Below are positions 36,201-51,200 of a stretch of DNA of 64,000 nt, in pieces. This stretch comes from Symsagittifera roscoffensis (taxonomy: Eukaryota > Xenacoelomorpha > Acoela > Convolutidae), in NCBI RefSeq assembly GCF_963678635.1, contig NC_087063.1, positions 12,062,368 to 12,126,367 of the forward strand. Reading direction: 5' to 3'. Position 1 is the first letter of the stretch; every line of letters starts with the position of its first letter. The translations under genes were made by a program, and so were the position numbers. Under the pieces are notes generated by a model. That model saw only the letters and a program-made list of their open reading frames with translations, was not told the DNA's origin and did not search any database.

Positions 36201-39200
36201 CGATTACGTCATCGTTGTCAACTGTTCCGAGGGTCTGGACTACAAGTCCATGGGGAGGATGTTCTCCGGTCTCGCTCAGGTTGGAGATTTTAAAAAATTC
36301 GATTAACCAAAATCGAGAGTAGGGACAAGTTGTTGGAAATGAGAATGCGAAAAAAAAACAGTGCAACCATTGCTTTTGTCAGTATTGGAATCTTTCAGTT
36401 TACGTGGTTTCTTTCTTTAAGAATACTATGTTCGATTGTTTTTTTATCTCTCCTATTCAAACGAAATATTTTGCAAACTTGTAATATAAAAATCTTTGTC
36501 AAAATAACCTTAATTTATAATCTCACTAAGTGATGTCATGTTTGTTCAGACTGGAGCGTGGGGTTGTTTCGATGAGTTCAACCGAATCAACATCGAGGTG
36601 TTGTCTGTCGTCGCCCAGCAGATCCTCTCCATTCTCTCCGCCCTTTCCCAGAACCTCAGCCGATTCACCTTCGAGGGTCGCGAGATCAACCTCGTCTGGT
36701 CATGTGGTCTCTTCATCACAATGAACCCTGGATATGCTGGAAGAACTGAACTACCAGACAATTTGAAGTCCATGTTCCGACCAATCTCTATGGTCGTGCC
36801 TGACTCGGCTTATATCGCTGAAATCATTTTGTTCGGCCAGGGTTTCGGAAACACGAAGGTCCTCGCCAAGAAAGTACATACGCTATACACACTTGCAATT
36901 CAACAACTTTCCAAACAAGACCATTACGATTTTGGACTGCGTGGGTTGACTTCTGTGTTGAGATATGCTGGCGTGAAGAAACGACAAAAACCGGACACAC
37001 CGGACGAAGAATTGGTTCTTCTGGCCATGAAAGACATGAATTTAGCCAAACTTACCGCCGCAGATCTGCCGCTGTTCAACGGGATAACATCCGATCTTTT
37101 CCCTGGAATTGACGTCCCTACAGTTGACTATTCCAAAATGAAGACTGAAATTGTAGCCGAGTTGAAAGCTCAGAATTTACAAAATGTGATATTCACAGAA
37201 ACCAAAGTTATCCAGCTGTATGAGACGAAAAATTCGAGACATTCTACTATGTTAGTTGGTGCAACTGGCTCTGGTAAGTCAACCTCTTGGAAGGTTCTCA
37301 GAAGTGTGCTGAACCGACTTAACGACAAAAAAGAGCCCTACTTGAAAGCCAAAGAGTATCCAATGAATCCGAAAGCTTTGAACCTGGGTGAACTTTACGG
37401 AGAGTTCGACCTCAACACGAACGAATGGACCGACGGTGTTTTGTCTTCAGTATTCCGAAACGCTTGCGCAGACGAAAAAGAAGAAGAAAAATGGATTCTA
37501 TTTGACGGACCAGTTGATGCAGTTTGGATCGAAAACATGAACTCAGTGATGGACGACAACAAAGTTCTGACCTTGACAAACGGTGACCGTATTACGATGC
37601 CCGAACAAGTTTCTCTGCTGTTTGAGGTCGCGGATCTGGCCGTCGCTTCTCCCGCCACCGTTTCTCGCTGTGGTATGGTGTACTACGACGTTGTGGATCT
37701 CGGGTTCAAACCCTTTGTCGCCTCTTGGCTTGCGGGACGGTCGGATCAGCATTCCGTAGAGCACTTGAAACGATTTTTTGACAAGTATATCCAAAAGATA
37801 ATGGAATTCAAAAAGATAAACTGTGATGAAATTGTTAAAGTTCCGGAGTATAATATAATCAAAAGTCTGTGCTATCTTTTCGATGCCGTAGCGACCAAAG
37901 AAAACGGTGTCGATCATTTGGATGAGACAAACTACCCTCAAATGCTCGAATACTGGTTCCTGTTTTGCATGATCTGGAGCGTGTGTGCAGCAGTGGACGA
38001 AGCTGGAAGGAAGAAAATCGATACCTATTTACGAGAAATGGAGGGCACTTTCCCGAATAAAGACTCGATTTATGAGTACTATGTGGATGGAAAGACTAGA
38101 ACTTGGCAACACTGGGAGGAGAAATTGAAAGGCGGCTGGAAATTTGACCCTAAATTACCCTTCTACAAACTAATTGTACCCACTGTTGATACAGTTAGAT
38201 ACCAATACTTGCTCAAAATGCTGGTTAAAAATGAGAAACCAGTACTTCTTGTCGGTCCAGTCGGAACTGGAAAAACCAGCGTTGTCCAACAATGCCTTGC
38301 CGGATTCGATTCCGCCAAAATTAGTGTCCTTAACGTCAACATGTCTGCGCAAACGAGCTCGAACAATGTTCAAGATATCATTGAAACGAAAGTTGAAAAG
38401 CGAACCAAGGGTGTGTACGTTCCTCTCGGAGGCAAAAAATTGGTTACTTTTGTTGATGACCTAAATATGCCTTCCAAAGATACTTACGGGTCTCAGCCGC
38501 CTCTGGAGTTGATTCGTCAATGGATGGATTATGAGTTCTGGTACGACAGACAGCGACAGACAGTTAAATACATCAAAGGAATGCAAGTAGTCGGCGCCAT
38601 GGGTCCACCTGGCGGGGGAAGAACTCATATCTCAGAACGTATGCAGAGCAAGTTCAACGTTATAAACATGACATTCCCTGCTGAAAGTCAAGTTAAACGG
38701 ATCTTCGGATCTATGATTACCCAAAAACTATTCGACTTTGAGGAGGAACTGAAGCCTCTTGCCGACCTTATGACTCGTGCTACTATCGAAATGTACCAGC
38801 AAATTACAGCTCGATATCTGCCGACACCAAGCCGAATTCATTACTTGTTCAACTTAAGAGACATAGCTAAAGTGTTCCAGGGACTTTTGCGAGCTAATAA
38901 GACGATAATTGATAACAAAAACAGCATGGTTAGGCTGTGGATCCACGAAATGTTTAGAGTCTTTAACGATCGCTTGGTTGACAATGTTGACAGAGAGGAT
39001 TTCATTAACATACTTGATAAGAACTTGGGCGCTATGTTTGATCAGAACTTCCACAATATTTGTCCGAATAGAGTCCCGCCTCTTTTCGGAGACTTCGTGA
39101 ACCCATCTCAGGTGTACGAGGACTTCGAGGAGCCGAAACCCTTGAAGGACTTCATGGATCTACAACTTGACGAGTATAACACGTCGCCAGGAGTTGTAGC

Positions 39201-42200
39201 CATGGATTTGGTTCTGTTCAGAGATGCAATCGAACATGGTTGGTAGTATCTGCTATGATAACGTTGCGTATCGCTTCAATAAGTTTTATCCTAAACTTGA
39301 TCTTAAATTTTCAATGAATGAAAATAAAAAAACGTGAAGGCGTCAAGTGTCATTGAACGTAGTGAAGACACTTAAATAGGTCGTGGTGATTTTAATTTTG
39401 AAATTTTGAAACTTCTGTTGAAACATCTTTGAAGCTAGTTATTTTGAAACTTCTTTTGATCTCTTTGATTGAACAATCTATTTATGCAAGCGAAGCTTAT
39501 TCTGGTGTTCGCTTTCAGTGGCGCGTATCATCCGTGTGATTGGACAGCCAAGGGGCAACATGATGTTGATTGGAATCGGAGGCAGTGGCAGACAGAGCAT
39601 GACCAGACTGGCAGCCTATATCTGCGACTTCAAGACATTCCAGATCGAAGTCACCAGAACATACAGGAAGACTGAGTGGAGGGACGGTACGTGTCTTCAA
39701 TATTGCTCAGAGCTAGTTTGCATAGAATGGCTGCTTTGTTTTGAGGCTTATTTCTTGATAAAATTTCTACAGTAATAGGACGGGAATCGACAAAAAAACC
39801 GGTAGTTTGTGTAAGATTGAATGACATTCATATTGCATAAAATGTTTAGAAAAAAGAATCTATGTATATGCCAACTAAGTAACTTCTTTGATTTCAGATG
39901 TAATCTTTAAAAATAGTGGAATCGTTTTTGAAGCTTCTGTCTGATAGTCCGATATTCTGATAACTCAACTTTGATATTTTTGACCTTGTTTCCCTGCAGA
40001 TCTGAAGCGTCTCTATAGACAGGCAGGAGTTGACAACAAGCCCACTTGTTTCCTCTTTGTGGATACCCAAATTAAAGAAGAATCCTTTCTCGAAGACATC
40101 AACAACATCCTCAGTTCCGGCGAAGTCCCCAATCTCATGAAACCAGACGAGTTCGAGGAGATCCGGACTGCGTTAGCAGACATCGCGGTCAAAGAGGGAG
40201 TCCCAGACACGCCCGAGAGCATCCAGTCATACTTCATTGAGAGAGTGCGTGCTAACTTGCACGTGGTACTGGCTATGAGTCCGGTTGGAGAACCTTTCAG
40301 GTACGCCGTCGAAGAATCTCGCCGAAATCATTAAAACAATCTCGCCCATTAAAACTATAAGAAGCAGTTTAGTTTTTTAATGGTTTAATTTCAAAAGATT
40401 AAATGACCAACTCTATGTCATAATCAAAGTGATAACGATGATGATGATGATGATGAATCGAAGTAGATTATGTTGTTTCAGAAACCGTATTAGAATGTAC
40501 CCTGCTCTTGTTAACTGTACGACCATCGACTGGTTCTCCGAGTGGCCTCGGGATGCCCTTTTGGAAGTCGCCGAGAAGTATCTCGAGGGAGTGGATTTAG
40601 GCGAAGTTGATGAAGTAAGGCTTGAAAATTAATTCAGTTTATCAGATTTTTTTGTTAAGATCCGATCTTTTTAGGATAACTCGTGTAGTTCTGTACGATT
40701 GTCAATAGTGCCAAACTATTCATTTTGCTTTCATAGTTTTTTATTGACTAATTAGTTTAATTGATTATTTAGTGACAGTTCAAACAAATTTCCGTGCACA
40801 ATTGGTCAAATTATGCAAATCATTTTTTCATATTGCTAGTTGGACATCATTTTGCGTTATGAATGATTACTGGAAAATGTAATGCCTCCCTATGCACTCA
40901 GAATTGAATAAATTAGATGTAAATTTTGATCTTGGCCATGAAAAATTTAGTGAAATGTGAATTTTGACATTGCTCAGAGATGGATGAGTAGAAAAGAGAA
41001 TTCTCTCAATCTTACCAAACTCATGGAAAGCCAACAGGTATTTCACGCGTGCAAGGTTGGCTTGAAGAGTTATCTGCATTCCAGACATTGTGATTGTGTA
41101 CATCAAAAATTATATAAAATGAGAAGATAAAATATGACATAGTTTGAAAAGAAGTTTGGTTTATGTGCACGAAGCATTGGTTTGATTTGATTTAATTTGT
41201 ATTTGTCCTCGAATAAGTAAAAAAAAATTGCCTCATTTTGACGTGTTTTTTATTTAATGCGATTCTCAAATTATTGTTTTAATTTAAGAAATTCAATCAG
41301 AAACAGGTAATGTATTGTCACTGCGGCAACGAATGGATTAAATTGCGACCGCACAGGTTTTCCAACTGTAAAGCTAGATTTCAATTACTGGAATCAAAAT
41401 TTCGATCAATTTTGTTGTTCCCGCTTTCCTCAAAAAAACGACATAAAAATCGACTTACAAACTATTGAAATTTGGTCTCGGTGTTTTTTAAGTCGGAACA
41501 TCATTTTGACTCGACTAATTTGTCATTTCTGAATTCAGGGGAACTAAAATGGTTCTTGAGATCATGAGCTTGAATTAACTTAGAATAGACCAGTTCCAAT
41601 AGTTGGGCTTGGTCATATCTTTCAAGCTTACCTCGTAAACTGATTATCATCACCTTTTATTTCCTCTAACAAAATCAATTTTTAACTAAAGGGTTAAATA
41701 AAAGGATTCGCTTCTTTAAAAAAAAAGCAAACATTGAGTTTGAAGCTTCGTTTATTCAAATGCAAAAAAGTTTTTGATTTGATCTCTTTTCTCTCGCAAT
41801 TCTGTCTTCGATGTTGTTTTTGGTTAGTTTATAGTTTTTGAATGCTAACAGCCTATTTTGGGATTAAGTTCTATTGGAGGTTCGAGGTTCCCAAAAATTT
41901 CTTGAAGCTATAAGACTAAATGTTTGATAGCAGTATTAGATATATTCTTTTCGACTGGTTTACCTTATGTGTGACGCCTTGTCAAAATTGATATCAAGTG
42001 AGTCTCACGACTCTCAATTTGATCGTTTATATCTTTATCTTCAAACTTTTCCACCTGGCACAAATGGCGATGAGTGTGTTTGATGATTTAAAAAAGTTTT
42101 AACATCACGTGGGTTACTCACCTGAAAGTCACGTGATGCACCGTGCACAGTGCAAATATCATCCACCCACTACGACTGAACACATACTGTGAATATATTA

Positions 42201-45200
42201 ATTTCCTAATTTGTGATCACATTTTTTTTCTATCAATGTCATTACTAAAGATCTCATATGGGTTCGAAAAAAATCTATCGGATATTGAGACAAGTATTTT
42301 CTTCTTTATTAAAAACACGATGTGTTACCTCACGTTTTGGTCTTAATTACATTTGAAGGTTTAGCTCACTTTAACTAACCAATTTCTTTTCAGGGTGCCG
42401 ACCCGGACCAGGTAAATGAAGGCTTCTTTGACCGAACTGTCTTTCGAAAAAAAATTAATTATTCTTTGATCTGAATTAAGCTAGAAATTTACCGTCGAAG
42501 CTCAGCTTCGTTTTGCTTCATAGCTCTAGAAGCGCGCTTCATCATAGAACATCATTTTATTCCGAACAGCCTACTAATGAAAATGAAAACAACTTGTTGC
42601 TTATGACCGCCATGATTGAAAAATAATATTTTATTTCTATCTTCAAATAATAGATCTTTCGTTTTTAATCAGTGAAGGAAAATGTTATTTTTTTTATTAC
42701 CGCAGCATCATGAGAACGCCCAACACGAAACCCCGCATGGCCATAATTCGGTAACAAATGCTATTTATTTTTGCTTTTGAATTATGTTTCAATTCAATAT
42801 TTGCTTAACTCAACCAAATTGCGCCACAAATTGAACTATTGACAGCACATCTAACCATTGCCATCTGTTTACGCCGCAATAAATGCACCAAGCCGCCTGG
42901 ACTACGTTATAAGAAGTGTTTGTCATTTTAGTGTGTTTTAGATGAAGAGTAACGTGGCACAGGTGTTCACTACCATGCACTCTTCTGTGTCCGACATGTC
43001 GAAGAAGATGTTTGAGGAGATGAAGAGATACAACTATGTCACTCCTACTAACTACTTGGAGTTGGTCACTGGTTATAAACAGTAAGTATAATCCACTTGC
43101 ATTGCCACAAACTTTTGGTAAAAAATCATAACCTGTGATTTATTTTTAAGAGTCAATGAACCCAGTGAAGACTTTTAAATAGGTCATGATGACTTTTTTA
43201 TTTTCTTTTTCAGGAAAAAGGCTTGAAATTTGTTCACACTTAATTTTTTTTCACGCTCAAATTTGAGCTGAGATTTTCGATTCAGTGGATAAAACCAGCC
43301 TTGCGAAGCTCTTCTGCGTAAATGGCTACATCAAAAAGTTATGGCCCTTGGAAAAGTCAAATTTTCGATTTTTTTAAACCTTTTTTTGAAATTTTTTGAC
43401 TTGTCTTGAAAACTACCATCCCAAATATGAGATTTTGAGCTCAATCAAAAAAAAGTAAGCGCTCGCGTCGAAGTTTTCTAACAAAAAAGTTAAGGCCTTC
43501 AGAAAAGTCAATGTTTTGATTTCTTGTGGTTTGTTTGAAACTTTTTGACTTCTCGAAAACAACTCAATCTAATATCAAGGGTTTTATCGAGGCAACAGGT
43601 TTTGGGAAGCTATATTTTCTGAATATTTGGCTGCTTTTTATCATGCAAAAAGCTCCTGTATAATTTTCAATAGTACTGGTAACTTTTTTTGGATATTTTG
43701 GGCTTGTTACAATTTTAATATAAAAACGATTTTTTGAAATTTTTTTTCAATTTAATTTTTTTCCGATTGATTCTAATCACAGTCATTCAGTTTTTTATTG
43801 CAAATGGTGCCAAGCTCAGTTTTGTCTCTGCGTTAAAATTTTTCGTTCTTTTTTTGAGTTTTTAATGATGTTGGAAATTTTGTTTTGTTCGGACTTCATG
43901 CGCAATTATATTATGTGGCCCATTATGCCCAATTTTTGTCGGCTTACTGGCTGAGTGTTTTTTTTCTGTAACTTTTTCGGAAAATTTTTTTCAGACAATA
44001 TGTTCTTAATTTTCCAGAGGATAAATACAGTTTATGGCTTCCTGGTTCTTAAACTCTCCTAAACTTTCTGTTAGAAAATAAAATGTTTTCAAAGAAAAAA
44101 AAACAATGCTTTAAACTTTCAGTTTTCTTTTCGGATGCAAGGTTTCTGATTTATTTTTATTTAAAAATTGCGTGGAATTAGTGTAGTTTTAATTTCTTAG
44201 TGTGTTTTAGAATTGAGTAATTTATTTTAAATCGATTCAAGCTGATGCCATAGCGTATCGTTTTCAAATTTCAATATGTTTCGGAAAAAAATTCATAGTT
44301 TTCATGACTTGGCTGTTTTGACTACGATGATATAAGGCGAGATTCAGAAGTTTCGTTTTCCGGGTTGAAATTTTTGGAAAGAAAAAAATGAATTTTTGTG
44401 TTTTTATTGCCTTTACGGTCATTCTTGTCTTTTGTTTTGTGATCCAGCTCTCTTAACGTTGCGTAGCAAGTTCATATTTGATAAATGTGATATGAGTGGT
44501 TTTTGAAATAAGTTTTCAGAGTTTTTTTCAGATTTTTTTGTAGAAATTGTTTGAAACTTAAGCTTCTATGTTATATTTTTTTTTTCACTTTTTTTGTTCA
44601 TTTTCATTTCTATCTTAGTTTATAAGAATTTTTCTTCTTAATCTTCATAACCAATTTTTTCTTTAGATATGCAGGTTGTTTGGTTACGAGGTTTTAACCA
44701 AGTTTTTTAGTACATTTCAGAACTTTTGGAATATGTTTTTTTGACGAATATTTTTTTTCTGAGCGTTTCTATCTATTGGTTATGAAATGAATGGAATTTG
44801 TGTTGCCTGGATCTTTGTCATGTTTTAGGTAAATGATTTTTATATCAACTGCAATAAAATTGTTCCTAATTATTTTAGCCCACGATTTTTTCAACAGAAT
44901 TCATTTCAGTTTTTCACTTTTCGTGTGAGACTCATTTTATCTCGAGTTTTGGAATTTCTATTGTATCGCAAGTAGTGTGAAGTTCAACTTCACCTCTGAG
45001 TCAAAATTGTGAAAAACAGCATCAAATCAAGTTATTTCAAGGTTGCTTGCGGAGAAGCGACAGGAGCTTGGAAGCGAGATCTCTAAGCTGAGGAATGGTC
45101 TCCTAAAAATTGACGACACCTCTGAGAAAGTACAGGTGATGAGCCAGGAGCTGGAAGTAGCCAAAGCCAAGGTAAGCAGTCATTCTATGCCAGGTTTTTT

Positions 45201-48200
45201 TTGGATGTAGATCCATCAAGTAATTTTAGATCGTTAAAAATCATCGTATGACTCAATTTGCATTGGCTGTGAACAAATTGAATAATTCTTTGCAGGTGGC
45301 CAAAATCAGCAAAGAGTGCGAGGAGTACCTGGTTGTGATTGTGGGACAGAAGAGGGAGGCGGACGAGTATGCCAAGACGGTGTCAGCCAAGCGGGAGAAG
45401 ATAGAAGAGGAGAAGGTGGCCTGTAAGGAGATTGCGGACCAGGCAGAGGAAGATTTGTCAGTGGCAATGCCGGCCTTGCGGGAAGCCGAAACGGTCAGCT
45501 TACATAATTTTTATAGATAGTCTCGGCATCTGATTTCAAAACAATTCAAAATATTTTTTTTCTAGATTTTTTCAGCCAGAAAAATAGTTAAACAAAATCT
45601 GATGTAGATTTTTTTCACAGGCACTTGACTCGCTAAACAAGAACGACATCACAGAAGTCAAATCGTACGCCAAACCCCCACGACTTGTCGAGACAGTCAT
45701 GCAGGCAGTCATGATCCTGAAAGGTAAAGAGCCGACATGGGCTGAAGGCAAACGAGATCTGAACGACCAGAACTTCATCAAGTCGTTGAAGGACTACGAC
45801 AAAGACAACATGTCAGACCGGATGTTGAAGAAGATTGGACAGTATGTCGCGCAGCCCGACTTCTTGCCGGACACCGTGGGAAAACAGTCCTCGGCTGGTA
45901 AATCTCTGTGTATGTGGGTTCGAGCCATGGACAGTTATGGGAAAGTGTACAGAGTTGTGGCGCCCAAAAAAGCTAGACTGGAAAATGCACAGAAAGTGCT
46001 GGCTGCGAAACAGGCTGAATTGGATGAGGCGCTGGCAAGATTAGACGAGGTTTGTGATCCCTAAACATAGCTTTGCTAATGTTTTTTCTACTCTCAGGCT
46101 TAGGCTCCAATTAACTTAAGTTTATGGTTTGTAAAAAAAGAGTTGAAATGATTTCAGTTGAGCAAGGTTTGACGTGGTTTTTTTTTGTTCTGACCACCGA
46201 ATCTGTGAATCAACTTTGTATTCAGGTGATTGTTTTACATAAGTCCACAAATAAGAATCATTATCAGATAGGATGGAGTGCTAAATCATACTGAAGCCTT
46301 TTTAGCCGTATTTGGACTGCAACGAAGATTTCCGAAATTTGTTATGGTTATCAAGAAAAAGTCATCTCATCTTTTTATTTTTGAGACCATTTAGAGCCAA
46401 TCGTTCAATTACGCATTTACTTGATGAATTACAAGTCATAAAAGATTTGGATATGTATGTTGAGAGCTGGTTTTCTCACGTTTTTAAGCTTATTTATGGT
46501 GCGACTTTAGACAGAATGTTTTGTGACTTTCGACAAGAGAAGGATTTATCTTTTTTCCTAATTGTTGTTCAACTTTCAGTTTGTGTTTGTTGTTGATAGG
46601 TGAACAAGAAGATGGAGGAGCTGAAGAGGCAACACGAGGAGAAGGAGGCACAGCAGAAGGAGTTGGCAGAACAGGAGGCCAATCTGAAGATCAAACTGGA
46701 CAGGGCAGAGAAACTGGTCTCTGGTCTGGCAGGCGAGAAGATACGCTGGGAGGAAAAAGTGTCGGTTAGCAGAACAGTTTCCGCTTTTCAAATCTGATCT
46801 TACTAAAATGGATGTCGTAAAATAGAACTATAGGCGGGGTACTTTGGTTGGTAAGTGTGTCAAATCTTTAACTCCACCCCTGTTGAATCGATTTTTCAAG
46901 TAGCTTTTATTTGGTAGTGAGAATAACTTTTGTTAATTCAGGAGAATTTGTATGAGGTTGTGCAGCTTGTCAGATTGTTTGTTTGTTTCTTTTTTTTTGG
47001 TATCTTAATTGATTATGTGTTGCTCTCAGGAACTGGAGGAGAACCGTGGGTTCTTAGTGGGCGACTGTCTAGTTGCGTCCGCCTTTCTCTCCTACTGTGG
47101 CCCCTTCCTGTCCGAGTACAGGGAAGAGATGGTCAACAACATCTGGCTCGCCCAGATCAGGAGTCTCCAGGTGCCTTGCAACCCCTTCTTCTCCTTTGCC
47201 CTCTTCATGTCCAGACCCACAACTGTGCGAGAATGGAATCTGCAGGTATGAACTTTGAATTGTTCTCACAATTACTTCGCAGGGAAAATAAGCTCTTTGA
47301 AAAATACTGCATCATTATGGTTATTATTAGTAAAAAGATTGATTTCCTGGCAAGGGAGAGTAGATTACCAGCATACGGCTACTTAGCTGTTTGTAGAGAA
47401 CCGCTCTCACAGTTAGCAGTCAATTGGCACTGAATATAAACTGCGAGAAAAGTAATGGATCTTTATGGTCATCATAACGAAATAATTTATATTCACTAGG
47501 GAAAGTACCAGCATAATGCTACTAAATGGTTATTGTAACTAAATAATTTATTCATTAGGGAGAGTACCAGCATAATGCTACTTAATGCAGTTGTTCTCCT
47601 GATTGATTACAATTGTTAATAAATCATAAAGCCCTAGTGTTTTATAAAAGCATTTTTACTGAAGCAGTAGTGCAGTATGTTCTATCACGTTTTTCGAATC
47701 AAATTATTCGGGTAATTGACGGGCCACTCAGTTTAGTTCCTTTTTCAAACTGTTCAAAGTGAAGACCTGTGTTGATTTGTGTTGCAGGGACTCCCGGCTG
47801 ACCAGTTCTCGACTGAGAACGGAGTGGTAGTGACCAGAGGCACTCGATGGCCACTTATGGTCGATCCACAGGGACAGGCCATCAAGTGGATCAAAAACAT
47901 GGAGATCAAAAGGGTAAGCAGTCTACACCACTCTTACGAAGTCTGAACAGATGTTCTTTTTTTCTATTGCAGTCTGGCCATGAACGGTTTTCAACCAGGT
48001 TTTTTGTGCACTAATTGTGCTATTTATTCAACTCACTGCACAAATTCTTTGACGCACTGATCTGTTAATTGAAGGCTTTCGCACTTTATCCAACACTGTG
48101 AGGTGTTTCGTGGCTCTTGTCAGCTGTTAGTTGAGCTATTCGGTCCTAATTTTATTAAAATAACTGATGAACAAGATGAATAATTGAAAAAGAGAAAGTT

Positions 48201-51200
48201 ATCTATTGTTTGTTTTAGACTAAAGTTGGTGACTTCTTGTTCTGTTTCTGTCCTCATATCACATCTTTTTAGCCCGAGCATGCAAATATCTTACTGATGT
48301 TATTTGTAAACACCTTTTTTTTCTAAAATCACGCATGTTTCTAAAGTTTTGGGACCAACGCTCCCACAATTCTATCCTCCCCTCTGATCGAATTAGTGGG
48401 AGAAATACAAATTGTGCAGAAATTCATTGTAATTTTAGTATAACTTGCTTTAAATAACAAATTTAGAAATTGATTTTTAATTAGTCAAAAGGATAATTTG
48501 GTTGATTAGTAACCTAGAAATGAAATTTCTAGCTTAAAAAATGTGGGGGTACATTGCAAGATTTGTTTGGTTTAAAAAATATTGCTAGCACGCGCATTTT
48601 CTGTTATTCTAAATGCTATTCATTATACTGTAGTTTTTTTCATGCTTAGTTCTTTTCATTCCCCCAAGTATGATTTTAATTAGGATATAATGATATATTT
48701 CGTCTAGTGTTTTCTGTTAATTTCCAAACTCTCTTCAGAGTCTGAAAGTGATCGATCTGCAAATGCCGGACTTCATGAGGATTCTGGAAGGTGCCATCCA
48801 GTATGGAACTCCGACATTGCTCCAAAATGTACACGAGGAACTCGACCCGTCTCTGGAACCCATCTTGAAGAAAGCGGTCTTCAAACAAGGTACCCTTTAA
48901 TTCCGATGACGAGAGTTCGTTTAAAACGACCGTATAATTAGTTCAAGACATGTTCTTCTATGACACCGATTTTTGAAAATTTGACGAAATGTGCAGTTTC
49001 ACAGCAATTTTTTTGCCAAATTATTTCATAACTTCATGTTGCAAAAATTTTGCACTTTCTTGACTATTTTGATTTTGTTTTCCAATTTTTGCTTATTGTT
49101 TTGTTGTTTTTTGTTTCTATCATGATTTTTTGTCAACGTTTCAGCGAGTAAGGATCCATGACGATATCATTGTCGTTCAATTTTAATAGTATCAACTTCT
49201 TCGTAAAATACATCATCATCATCATTGTGACATCACTACATGACGTCATGCATTCTTATGCTATAATAGATAACATAATTAACCTTTTTAATGAAATGAA
49301 GTTCATACATTTATATTTATTTAACTATGTAAATATTGATGGTAATTAATACCAACCAGAGGAGATTTAGACAGAGCTACTAATCAATTGGGTAGACTTG
49401 AAGAGAATAAAATATTAGAATCATGCTCTAACTTGCGCCGATCGACTAGCGATATTCCAGAAGTTAAGAACCGAATCCTGCGTCCTTAAAAGCAAGATAA
49501 GCCTTAACCGCTCGAGACATATAAATTATGGAAACAATCAATAACAATCGATAGCCAGTAGCGCTAATTAATATTCGAACAGCTTACAACATTATCATTA
49601 AACGACGATATAGCTGTCCACAGCCATCCGAAGGGACAATATATCACATGGTGACTGTCGCGGAAGATTCTACTTCTGGATTCACCAAAAGTCATCGGCA
49701 ATTGCAATCTTCATCACACGAGCGGACAACGACAACCGGACATTGCTGAAACAGAACAGGGCAACACAACCCGTTTCACCCAGCAACGCTCAGATGTGGA
49801 AAGCAGAGCAACATTCAGCGAACAACTGAGACAGACAGGGAGAAAAAGAAGACAGCCTCAACTTCTCAACATCTCCGGGCTGAAAGTTTCTCCAATCTAC
49901 AGAAGCAGATGTGGATTGTGACCTACAACATCACTACTTCTTGTTCCAGTCAGAAGGCAAGGCAGCTGAGCTACTGACAAGGCATACAAAGAAAGCAAAT
50001 CTACAGGTTTTTCAACAATCAACAAAAACAGTTAGTTAAAACAAAACTCGAAACTCAAACCTGCAGTAAATTGATATAATTATCATTAAGTTTCCCCACC
50101 ATAGAAGTCAAGTAACGGAAACTTTAGCACAACCATATAATTGCATCAGTAAATCTGATCAGTGATACTACTAGCTTTCTTTAAGAGCTAATTTAGATAG
50201 CAAACTCCCTAGTGTTCCCCCTAAATTGAATAACTGCTGTATCTTACCATCAACTGTATCATCCTGATATTCATTTGACTGTAATACGATGGCACACGCG
50301 CAAGTTTCGGTCGAACCCTATGGAGGAACGGAAAAAGAAGACTTTTCAGAATTCGAGCAACTTTTTCAAGGCTACATCGGAGTAGCAGCGATACCAAACG
50401 CACAACAAGCGAACTTCTTGCAACTGCACCTACGAGACAACGCGCTGCGATTCTGCCAGACACTAGGACCAGCAACTCGAGCGAACGTTCCCGCGAGTCT
50501 CATAGCCCTGAGGGATCACTTTTGCAACCCCCAACTTCAAGAAATCCACGTTCTGAATTTAGAACAACTGCGATTCAACCCGAAAACAGATACCCCAGAG
50601 AATTTCTTGGTCAACTTAACGAAAAAAGCGCAGCGAGCGTATCCGACACCAGATTTGCCAGCTGTCGCCCCAATTGATCCTGCAATAATTGGAGCACCTG
50701 CAGCAGCAGAAGCAGCACGATTCCACCGAGAAACTGCTCAAAGGCAAGAAAGGATAGATGCTGTACATGACAACCGAAATGAACAAATTAAACGACTGTT
50801 CATTAAGAGAATGCCAGGCTGGCTGCGATCAAAACTGATGGAACAACCACCTGCAACTACAGTTCAGGAACTGTGCAACCTGACCAAGAAGCAAATCACC
50901 ATTCGTGAGATTTGCCGAAAAGACGATTACCCGGAAGACGGATTTAACGAAATAAACGACAAAGTCTCAGAAAATTTAATAAGCGCTATCACAAAATTGT
51001 CCACAAATCAGGAAAAAATGGAGAAGCAGCTTAACGAAATGAGATCACAAATAACTGAGCAGTCGAATAAACAATCGAATCCGCTCCCCGTACAAAATCG
51101 GAACAACAACAGTCAGAGTGATCAGTATAGTGGCTATCAGCCAAACCAAAATAATGGGTATGGACAACAACGAGGCAACAGAGGCGGAAGACGTAGAAAT

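Noticed and set aside
49649-49663. tRNA-Asp as the retrotransposon primer
   Set aside because: The complement of the tRNA-Asp 3' end (TGGCTCTCTGTCGG) does not match TGGTGACTGTCGCGG beyond the first three bases and a chance CTGTCG.
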